This document shows positions 1 through 7,336 of a stretch of DNA of 19,836 bases, one piece after another. The translations under genes and the position numbers were made by a program. The stretch comes from an uncultured Victivallaceae bacterium. GTDB lineage: Bacteria; Verrucomicrobiota; Lentisphaeria; Victivallales; Victivallaceae. The DNA is taken from the NCBI GenBank assembly GCA_934663655.1, contig CAKUKT010000011.1:1-19836 (forward strand). Direction: 5' to 3'. The stretch's first letter is position 1; each line of letters opens with the position of its first letter. The notes beneath the pieces are model-generated. The model searched no databases. It had not been told where the DNA came from and was given only the letters and a program-made list of their open reading frames with translations.

Positions 1-2
1 AG

Positions 3-1970
3 GGTTTGAAACAATATATCGACGAATGTTATCTGGCTCCCGGTCACCAGATTCGGGAATTTCTGCTGAATCCGCAGGCGCAGCGCTTCGGCTACCAGAG
101 CCGGGTCGGCGACTCCTTCATCGACGCACTGACCTTTACCGATGATGGGCGGGTACTCGACCAGGGCGTGGAACTCAACGCCACCCACACGCGGGCAATG
201 AAACGTTTCAAAACCTTCGCCGACGCCGGCATCAATCCGTGGATGGTCTGGACCCGCCACCTGCGTGAACGCGGTGTCTCTCCCTGGATCAGTATCCGGA
301 TGAACGACATGCATGCCGGACCCGACCACTCCAGCCGGATGAACAGCGAGTTCTACAAGCGGAACACCGACAAGCTGATCGCACCATACCGCGGCGACTG
401 GGCCGCACACGGTCTCGATTTCACCCACCCGGAAGTGCGCAAGTATATGCTCGACTGCATTCAGGAAACCCTCGATCTGTGCGAACCCGACGGGCTGGAC
501 CTCGATTTCATGCGCTTCGGCACCGCCTTCCGGCGCGGCCATGAACAGCGCGGGCGCGAAATCATGAATGAGTTCATCCGCGAGGTCAGGAGGCGAGTCG
601 ATGCCCTCGCGGAAAAATCCGGCCATCCGGTTCGGCTTTCCGTCCGCATACACTCCGATCCCCGCGACGCCTACGCTTTCGGTTTCGACCCGGGCGTCTG
701 GGCGGAGGAGGGGTTGATCGACATTCTCGCCGTCGGTCCGTTCTTCGACAGCAGCTTTCACGAAATACCCATCCGGGAGTGGCGACGCATCGTCGGCGAT
801 CAGGTGCTGATCGCCGCCAGCGTCGAGACCTCCGCCAAGGGATACCCCGGCGCCGACCGGATCTGGGATGCCGGTCTCCTCAACGGACTGGCCGCGCTCT
901 ACTTCCATGAAGGCGCCGACCGGATTTATTTATTCAACCACTTCGGCAATCAGTACGACAACATGTCCCGGGTCGGTGATCCCGAACTGGCCGCCGCCGC
1001 GGTCAGACGCCACGCGTTGATGTACAACGACATGCCGGCTCCGGGGAGAATTCGGGAGTGTCATCTGCCTTCGGTCACCACCGGCTGGTCAACTTTCCGG
1101 CTGGATATCGGTCCCGAACCGGCGGCGGATCGTCCGGTACTGCTGGTTCTGGGTTCCAACACCGCCTGTCCCGGACTGCAGGTGCGTTTCAACGGCGAAA
1201 TCCTGCAAAAGGCCGACGGCATACCCGCCGTCGTTTTCGGCGAACAGATCCGGCAACTGGAGGCGTGGGTGATTCCCCATGAACTTCTGCAGAGTCAGGG
1301 CAATATCATCGAGGCGGTGCCGGAGAAGCCCGTGGATCGCCCCTATCGGATCGACTGGGTGGAGATATATATCGGCAAGCCCGGGGAAAAACTAATTCCC
1401 GGGGGGACGACCGCTGCTCCCAAAACGCTTGCTCCCACCGTCGAACAGCTTGCCGGCAATGGATCCGCGGCATTCCGCAGCGATTACGGTTCCGGGGCGA
1501 CCGCGGCGAACGGTGTTCTCACGCTCAACAACGATCAGCCGCAGAACGCCTATGCGGTCATCCGGATCACCGATCCCGATTTCACCAATCCCGGAAAACT
1601 TGTGATTGAAATTTGCGGCGAGATGCGTCTTTATCCGCCCGCGAAATCCGGGGATGCCGCGTTGCAGTTCGGCGCGGTTCTGCCGGATGCCGCCGGCAAA
1701 CTCCGGATGTTGACGGTGAGAGTTGCTCCCGACCGGGTCAGTTTCGCCGACGGTAAGTTTGCGCCGCTGGCGTTGAAGGATTTCTGCCGGTTCAAGGTGG
1801 TGTTCAAACCGGAAAACGGTACCTGTGAACTCACCGTCAACGACCAGACGATAAGTGGAAATTCGGTGGAGCCTCCCGCCAACGCTGTTCCCGGATTGTT
1901 TTTCGGCGATGGCTCGGGCGGGGTTTCCGGGAAGGCGGAGCTGCGGAATCTGGAGTTCCAGCTGCGTTGA
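3..1970 (+). CDS. Glycosidase-like TIM-barrel protein with C-terminal lectin-like domain, 5' truncated by window edge
   Basis: The reading frame is open to the left edge. A TTG at 6 could be taken as a start, but the complete paralogue at 2128-4155 has over 200 residues before the matching position, so the true start is almost certainly outside the window. Both proteins share a run of motifs: HLRERGVSPWIS, then MND, then a D-x-D-F/W-M-R-F motif (LDLDFMRFG at codons about 498-515), EEGLIDIL, and a late strand IYLFNH. This pattern resembles glycosyl-hydrolase-like TIM barrels related to the GHL10/DUF187 clan, where acidic residues at strand ends act in catalysis; the family assignment is inferred. 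A beta domain follows, ending in IDWVEIYIG, also shared. The last 170 or so residues, absent from the paralogue, are beta-rich and resemble a LamG/concanavalin-like domain, possibly for glycan binding. The product is probably secreted, but its N-terminus cannot be seen. Confidence 0.8.
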   Translation, partial: GLKQYIDECYLAPGHQIREFLLNPQAQRFGYQSRVGDSFIDALTFTDDGRVLDQGVELNATHTRAMKRFKTFADAGINPWMVWTRHLRERGVSPWISIRMNDMHAGPDHSSRMNSEFYKRNTDKLIAPYRGDWAAHGLDFTHPEVRKYMLDCIQETLDLCEPDGLDLDFMRFGTAFRRGHEQRGREIMNEFIREVRRRVDALAEKSGHPVRLSVRIHSDPRDAYAFGFDPGVWAEEGLIDILAVGPFFDSSFHEIPIREWRRIVGDQVLIAASVETSAKGYPGADRIWDAGLLNGLAALYFHEGADRIYLFNHFGNQYDNMSRVGDPELAAAAVRRHALMYNDMPAPGRIRECHLPSVTTGWSTFRLDIGPEPAADRPVLLVLGSNTACPGLQVRFNGEILQKADGIPAVVFGEQIRQLEAWVIPHELLQSQGNIIEAVPEKPVDRPYRIDWVEIYIGKPGEKLIPGGTTAAPKTLAPTVEQLAGNGSAAFRSDYGSGATAANGVLTLNNDQPQNAYAVIRITDPDFTNPGKLVIEICGEMRLYPPAKSGDAALQFGAVLPDAAGKLRMLTVRVAPDRVSFADGKFAPLALKDFCRFKVVFKPENGTCELTVNDQTISGNSVEPPANAVPGLFFGDGSGGVSGKAELRNLEFQLR

Positions 1971-2051
1971 TTCTGATTTTTCCGGGGCCAGGATTGTTCA
2001 AGTTTCGCCCGGCCGCCGGAAAATAGCGGAGAGAGGCGCCAGAAGAGCTGT

Positions 2052-2064
2052 TCCGGTCACCGGA
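2052..2064. repeat. 13-bp palindrome in the gap between the two paralogues
   Basis: TCCGGT, one base, then ACCGGA form a perfect 6-bp inverted repeat. It lies in the 157-base gap between the two glycosidase-like genes, about 64 bases before the second start. It could be an operator half-site pair or a chance CCGG-rich palindrome; such sequences are common in this GC-rich DNA. I see no convincing promoter or terminator in the rest of this gap. Confidence 0.25.
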
Positions 2065-2127
2065 GTTACCCATTCGTCCCGGCGGAAATCCATTCGTTGC
2101 CTAAAGCGGAAAAAAGAAAACATTACG

Positions 2128-4155
2128 ATGAAAATTATCACTTCCCTGTTTGTCGGAGCGGCCGTTTCGATCGTCGCCGCGGCGGTGGAGATCCCCGACT
2201 TCAACACCTGGAAAATCGTGAAGATCGACCAACGTGTCGGCGAGGGGCGCAGCGAGGCGCCCTCGGAGGATTTCCCCCAGGGACGGATTATCTTCACCGG
2301 TCTGCCCGGCAATTATGCGATCTGGGCAAGTACCGACGTCGAGGCGGCGCCGGGGCAGGAGTACCATCTGGAGGTTGAACTGCGTTCCGACGGGGTCAAT
2401 CCCGATGCAGTCGCCGCTTTCCGGGCGACCTCGACCGATGCCTCCGGGAAGACGGTGATCGTCACCGACGGAGGATTGCCGAAAGCCGCCGCCGGAATGA
2501 CCGGGAAACGGGTTTTCGTGCTCCCCGGCGACAAGATCTTCGCCGGCAGCCCGCTCGTCTTGAGTTTTTACGCGATGAAACTTCAGCAGGGCAGCTTTAC
2601 CCTCACCGCGGTGAGACTTGTACCGGTGAAGCACGAAACCGGCCATACTCCGGCCGAAATTCCGGAAGGGCGCGGCGGGATAATTTTCAACGAGGACTGC
2701 ACCGAGTTTTTCGCCACCCGTCCGGACGACGAGATGACGGTCGAAGGCGCGAAAGCCTATATCGACCGCTACCTGCCGAGCCGCCATCAGATCCGGCTTA
2801 TGATGCTCAATCCCGCCGCCTATGACAACAATTTCGGCGGAAAATCGTGTCCGGTGATGTGGGAAGGGGTGACCTTCAACGCTGACGGCAGTGCGACCGA
2901 CCGCTTCGGTCGAAAGATCGATCCGTACCGCGCTCGAATGCTCGCGCGGATGAAGAGCATGGCCGACCGCGGGATCAACATTTATCATCTCTGGATCGAT
3001 CACCTGCGCGAACGCGGGGTGTCGCCGTGGATCAGCCTGCGGATGAATGACGCTCATGATGCTCTCACTCCGGACGCCGAACGGATCGGTCTCAAACGCG
3101 ATCCCGGCAATCGTGTTGCTCCCTACAACCCTGACGACTGGCATGATCAGGCGCTCGATTACGAGAAGCCGGAGGTCCGGGATTTCTACCGCGGAATCAT
3201 GTTCGAACTTATGGACACCTTCGATGCCGACGGTTACGAACTTGACTGGATGCGCTTCGGGCGCAATTTCAAACACGGCCGCGAGACGATCGGCGCACCG
3301 CTGCTGACCGGAATGATGCGGGAGTTCCGCGCCCGCGCCGATGAACTCGAAAAGGTGCGGGGGCACAAAATCCGATTCGCCGCCCGGGTGCCCTCCCGTC
3401 CCGATATCGCCCGACGGCTCGGCTATGACGTCGAGAGCTGGGCTCGGGAAGGGTTGATCGACATCCTGATTCCGACCGCTTTTTTGTGGGTCACCGACGG
3501 CGACACCCCCATCGCCGAATGGCGCCGGATCACCGGCGACCGGGTGTTGATCGCTCCCGCGATTGAACGGGCGCTCAACCCCTATGTCGTCACCGGCTAT
3601 CAGGGTGATGCGGCGGCGCGGCGCGGGTTTGCCTCCGGCTGGTTTGAACGGGGCGCGGATATGATCTATCTTTTCAACCACATGTCGCTGCCGGAACTCT
3701 TCAATGACGAAGTGATGCGCACCGCCGGTACTCCCGCCACCGCAAACGCGGGTTCCCGGCGCCATCCGCTCACCTTTGCGGATTTCCCGGCAATCGGGAT
3801 TTCGCGTCGTTCGGAACTTCCTGCGGAGATTCCGAACCGCAACAGCCGCGCCTTTCGGATTCCTTCCGGTCCCGCTCCGGAGGCCGGACGCCGCGCCTGG
3901 GTGATCGCCGGCGCCGCCACTGCGGAACCGATTGCCGCCGTCGTCCGGCTGAACAGCCGCGAACTCGAACCCGCCGAACTGCCCGCACTCGAATTCGGCG
4001 AATTCATCAAACGTGCCGCCGCCTGGAAAATTCCGGACGGAGTGCTTCTCGACGACGAAAATGTGATCGAAATCACCCGTTCTTCCGATGTCCCGCTCAC
4101 GGTCAACTGGCTGGAAATTTATATCGAACCCGCCCGAACCGGTGGTGAAGAGTAG
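2128..4155 (+). CDS. Secreted glycosidase-like TIM-barrel protein
   Basis: A 675-residue protein. The ATG at 2128 is chosen because it opens directly into a signal peptide (MKIITSLFVGAAVSIVAAAV); the frame extends further upstream but that part overlaps the previous gene and looks non-coding. No strong Shine-Dalgarno is seen, only an A-rich stretch (GGAAAAAAG). After the signal, residues about 21-180 form a beta-rich, carbohydrate-binding-like domain. A TIM-barrel-like region follows at about 190-560, with HLRERGVSPWIS, MNDAHD, YELDWMRFG (E371, D373, R376), REGLIDIL and MIYLFNH. A beta domain ends in VNWLEIYIE. The catalytic and following beta domains match the upstream neighbour, so this is a tandem duplication. 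It probably acts on a polysaccharide or glycoconjugate outside the inner membrane. The acidic residues are candidate catalytic groups by analogy with GHL10-like families; the substrate is unknown. Confidence 0.85.
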   Translation: MKIITSLFVGAAVSIVAAAVEIPDFNTWKIVKIDQRVGEGRSEAPSEDFPQGRIIFTGLPGNYAIWASTDVEAAPGQEYHLEVELRSDGVNPDAVAAFRATSTDASGKTVIVTDGGLPKAAAGMTGKRVFVLPGDKIFAGSPLVLSFYAMKLQQGSFTLTAVRLVPVKHETGHTPAEIPEGRGGIIFNEDCTEFFATRPDDEMTVEGAKAYIDRYLPSRHQIRLMMLNPAAYDNNFGGKSCPVMWEGVTFNADGSATDRFGRKIDPYRARMLARMKSMADRGINIYHLWIDHLRERGVSPWISLRMNDAHDALTPDAERIGLKRDPGNRVAPYNPDDWHDQALDYEKPEVRDFYRGIMFELMDTFDADGYELDWMRFGRNFKHGRETIGAPLLTGMMREFRARADELEKVRGHKIRFAARVPSRPDIARRLGYDVESWAREGLIDILIPTAFLWVTDGDTPIAEWRRITGDRVLIAPAIERALNPYVVTGYQGDAAARRGFASGWFERGADMIYLFNHMSLPELFNDEVMRTAGTPATANAGSRRHPLTFADFPAIGISRRSELPAEIPNRNSRAFRIPSGPAPEAGRRAWVIAGAATAEPIAAVVRLNSRELEPAELPALEFGEFIKRAAAWKIPDGVLLDDENVIEITRSSDVPLTVNWLEIYIEPARTGGEE

Positions 4156-4159
4156 CTTT

Positions 4160-4173
4160 TCCGGCTGTCCGGA
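4160..4173. terminator. Weak hairpin between convergent genes
   Basis: TCCGG-CTGT-CCGGA forms a 5-bp stem with a 4-base loop right after the stop at 4155. A second imperfect stem (CTGGATG at 4195-4201 with CATCCGG at 4215-4221) sits in the same 83-base gap. The gap lies between convergent genes, where a bidirectional terminator is expected, but neither hairpin has a T-tract, so support is poor. Confidence 0.2.
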
Positions 4174-4238
4174 TTACCTATTCTCCTCCGTCGTCTGGAT
4201 GGAGACGTTGATTTCATCCGGAACCGGCGCGGCGGTTG

Positions 4239-5102
4239 TCAGGAGCATGACTTCTCGGCGTTTTCCCTGGTGAGCGCCCGGAAAGCGCGCGGAGTGCGGC
4301 CGTAGGTACGCAGAAACGCCGCTGAGAAGTGGCTGATCGAAGAAAAACCGGTCGCATCGGCAATACTGCCGACCGTCATTTCGGTTCTTCGCAGCAGGAG
4401 TTCCGCCTCATACAGCCGCAGCCGCAGCAGATAAGCGGAGAAATCGATGCCGCACTCCGCGGCAAAAATATGACTGAAGCGCGACGGACTCAATCGCGCC
4501 ACCGCCGCCGCATCCGCTAATTCCATGCGGCGGCTGAAATTCCGCGAAATGTATTCCAGCGCGTCGAGCAGGCGGGGATCCCTCGGCTGTTTCGGTGTCA
4601 AGCCCCGCGGGATCGGACGGGCGGCCGCGAGACGCGGCGGCAGCAGGGCCGCCAGTAATCCGGCGCTCACCAGGAGTTTTTTTTCGTCCTGCAGCGGCAA
4701 CGCGTAAAATTCTCTGCTGGTTTCCGGGTAGACCGGCCGCGCATTTTCGTCCGGCCGGAACGGGCCGATGATCACCACTCCCCGCAATGATTCGCCGTCG
4801 GTATCGTAGATCGGCACCACCATTTCCACCGCTCCGGCGTGGCAGCGGTGCAGGAAGCTCCGGTCGTTGCCGTCGAGCATTCTGGGCAGCAATTGGAAGT
4901 CGTTGTGCAGACAGAGACGTTCGTTCCGGCACTTCACCCGGCGGCAGAACGCATAATCGTGGATCCCGTAATTCAGCGGCATCTGAAATTCCGGCAGCAT
5001 GCGTTCTCCGCGTTTGTAAATGCACCCCGCCCCGATGAGTTCGGCAAAGCCGGCCAACACCTCGATCACCGGTTCAAAGGAACTTTTTTTTATTTTCGGC
5101 AT
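4239..5102 (-). CDS. AraC-family regulator with PocR-like sensor domain
   Basis: A 287-residue cytoplasmic DNA-binding regulator. Residues about 10-160 resemble the PocR sensory domain: YAFCRRVKCRNERLC followed by HRCHAGAVEMVVPI, with cysteines C53, C58, C64 and C87 in the spacing typical of that family, and a closing strand GVVIIGPFRP. Residues about 175-280 are a two-part AraC helix-turn-helix: the first helix pair near SPSRFSHIFAAECGIDFSAY, the second in the signature IADATGFSSISHFSAAFLRTYGRTP. The ATG at 5102 has no clear Shine-Dalgarno but lies behind two good promoters. The gene is divergent from the pseudopilin/oxidoreductase/propeller cluster, which it probably controls, perhaps together with the glycosidase-like genes downstream on the other strand. 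The ligand is unknown; the cysteines may bind a metal or sense redox state (inference). Identity as an AraC regulator is secure; the PocR assignment is fairly secure. Confidence 0.93.
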   Translation of the reverse strand: MPKIKKSSFEPVIEVLAGFAELIGAGCIYKRGERMLPEFQMPLNYGIHDYAFCRRVKCRNERLCLHNDFQLLPRMLDGNDRSFLHRCHAGAVEMVVPIYDTDGESLRGVVIIGPFRPDENARPVYPETSREFYALPLQDEKKLLVSAGLLAALLPPRLAAARPIPRGLTPKQPRDPRLLDALEYISRNFSRRMELADAAAVARLSPSRFSHIFAAECGIDFSAYLLRLRLYEAELLLRRTEMTVGSIADATGFSSISHFSAAFLRTYGRTPRAFRALTRENAEKSCS

Positions 5103-5135
5103 TGTTTTATTGTAATTTCAGCTTTATTATATAAA

Positions 5136-5164
5136 AATATAGCGTGTCTTTGATAGCAAATCAA
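5136..5164 (-). promoter_or_regulatory. Proximal sigma70-like promoter of the AraC gene
   Basis: On the minus strand, TTGATT (5159-5164), a 17-base spacer and TATATT (5136-5141) match the sigma70 consensus well. The start point would fall near 5129, about 27 bases before the AraC start codon. The -35 box overlaps one arm of the inverted repeat at 5150-5164, so a regulator bound there would affect this promoter. Confidence 0.5.
5150..5164. repeat. Inverted repeat, candidate operator
   Basis: TTGAT-AGCAA-ATCAA, a 5-bp perfect inverted repeat with a 5-base spacer in the AT-rich divergent region. It covers the -35 box of the proximal AraC promoter. It is a possible regulator-binding site; AraC proteins more often bind direct repeats, so this remains a guess. 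Confidence 0.25.
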
Positions 5165-5179
5165 CTTTTTTCCGTCATA

Positions 5180-5208
5180 ATTATCAATAAGTCCGAAACC
5201 AAAGTCAA
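5180..5208 (-). promoter_or_regulatory. Distal sigma70-like promoter of the AraC gene
   Basis: On the minus strand, TTGACT (5203-5208), a 17-base spacer and GATAAT (5180-5185) give a near-consensus sigma70 promoter. Transcription would start near 5173 and yield a leader of about 70 bases ahead of the AraC gene. I could not define an equally good plus-strand promoter for the pseudopilin gene in the same region. Confidence 0.55.
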
Positions 5209-5247
5209 CAAAATCCCCGAAAGAGATCATCACCGGAGAAAAACATT

Positions 5248-5976
<729 letters not shown>

Positions 5977-6000
5977 GCGTGCTACGTGGAGTCAACAAAG

Positions 6001-7317
6001 ATGTCCGATACCATGTTGTTTCCCGCCGTCGAGCTGCCGTTGCTTGACCGGGCCGACGTTGTGGTGTGCGGCGCCGGGGTGGCCGGAGTCGCCGCCGCGA
6101 TCGCCGCCGCCCGTGACGGTGCCGATACCGTCCTGCTCGAACGCTCCGGCTGTCCGGGCGGCATGACCACGGTCGGTTTGCTGCCGAGCATTATCTCGAT
6201 GACCGACGGCCACCGTGTTCTGGCCGGGAGCATCTGCCGCGAGTTGGTGGACGCGGTCGCGGCGGATATGAACGAGCCGGTGAACTACCGCTGGCAGAAT
6301 ATTCACCCGGAGAGCGTCAAACGGGTCTGCGACCGGCTGCTGGAAGCTGCCGGAGTACGGTGCTATTACGACACCACGATGGCTTCGACGCGGGTCGAAA
6401 ACCGGCGGATCGTCGCGTTGGCCTGCACTTCTCCGGCAGGCCAGGCGGCGTTTGCCGGAAAAATTTTCATCGATGCCACCGGTGACGGGGTGCTCGCGCT
6501 TGCCGCCGGGGCCGGATTCGAGTGCGGTGACGCCGACGGGCAGGTGATGGCGCCGACCCTCTGTTCGATGTTCGACGGCATTGACTATTCCGCCTCGCAG
6601 GCCGGAAGCGTTTTCGGACGCCACGAATGGGCCAGGGCTCTGGCCGAGGGAATCAATCCGCTGCCGGAACGTCACTTCGTCGGTTTTTTCCGGACCGGTT
6701 CCAGTTGCGGCACCGGCAACCTCGGCCATATCTACTCCACCAATGTGGTCGACTGGCGCTCGCGGAGCCTGGCCATGGTCGAGGGGCGGCGGCAGGCGGT
6801 GATCTTCCGGGATTTCTTTCGCCGCAATGTGCCCGGTTTTGAGAATGCCGAGCTCATCGCCACCGCCGGTATGCTCGGCGTCCGGGAATCCCGCCGCATC
6901 AATGGTGATTACCGCCTCTGCGCTGAAGATTACCTCCGGCGGCGCCACTTCCCCGATGATATCGGCAGTTTCGCCTATCCGATCGACATTCATGCCGCCG
7001 GAAGTTGCGGCGAGGAACAAGCCCGGGTGGAGGAAAACCTCGAAAAGAGCCGCTACCGTCCCGGTGAAAACTACGGGATCCCCTACCGGGTGCTGACGGT
7101 GGCGAAGTTCGACAACCTGCTGGTCGCCGGACGTTGTGTCTCCACCGACCGGTGGATGCAAAGTTCGCTCCGGGTCGTTCCCGGCTGCATGATCACCGGC
7201 GAAGCCGCCGGAAGCGCCGCCGCGCTCGCGGTCGCATCCGGGAAAGAGTTGCGCGGAATCGATATCAATCTGCTCCGGCAGCGATTGAGCTCCCGGGGTC
7301 AATATATTCCCTGCTGA
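6001..7317 (+). CDS. FAD-dependent oxidoreductase (FAD_oxidored / PF12831-like)
   Basis: A 438-residue cytoplasmic flavoprotein with no signal peptide. The ATG at 6001 is preferred because GGAG at 5988-5991 sits 9 bases before it; a GTG at 5986 is in frame but poorly placed. The N-terminal Rossmann motif is VVCGAGVAGVAAAIAAARDG (G24, G26, G29) with E47 at the end of strand two for ribose binding. SGCPGGMTTVG and FIDATGDG (D158-G163) are hallmarks of this FAD family, and the C-terminal LLVAGRCVSTD and PGCMITGEAAGSAAALA complete the FAD site. Members occur next to polysaccharide-degradation genes in PVC bacteria and Bacteroidetes, but their substrates are mostly unknown. It follows the pseudopilin by 24 bases and precedes the propeller gene by 19, so co-transcription is likely. 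Oxidation of a sugar or sugar-derived product released by the neighbouring enzymes is a reasonable inference. Confidence 0.92.
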   Translation: MSDTMLFPAVELPLLDRADVVVCGAGVAGVAAAIAAARDGADTVLLERSGCPGGMTTVGLLPSIISMTDGHRVLAGSICRELVDAVAADMNEPVNYRWQNIHPESVKRVCDRLLEAAGVRCYYDTTMASTRVENRRIVALACTSPAGQAAFAGKIFIDATGDGVLALAAGAGFECGDADGQVMAPTLCSMFDGIDYSASQAGSVFGRHEWARALAEGINPLPERHFVGFFRTGSSCGTGNLGHIYSTNVVDWRSRSLAMVEGRRQAVIFRDFFRRNVPGFENAELIATAGMLGVRESRRINGDYRLCAEDYLRRRHFPDDIGSFAYPIDIHAAGSCGEEQARVEENLEKSRYRPGENYGIPYRVLTVAKFDNLLVAGRCVSTDRWMQSSLRVVPGCMITGEAAGSAAALAVASGKELRGIDINLLRQRLSSRGQYIPC

Positions 7318-7336
7318 TCTGAGACGGAGGAAAAGT

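Noticed and set aside
1855..2127. Upstream extension of the second glycosidase-like gene
   Set aside because: It overlaps the preceding gene, has no ribosome site, and would bury the signal peptide that begins at 2128.
2101..3765. 554-codon open frame on the minus strand across the second glycosidase-like gene
   Set aside because: It is antisense to a well-supported gene with signal peptide and paralogue; its translation lacks recognisable motifs and is a by-product of GC-rich codon use.
5110..5181. Plus-strand promoter for the pseudopilin gene (TTGATA at 5150 with CATAAT at 5176)
   Set aside because: The spacer would be 20 bases, too long for confidence; other combinations are no better.
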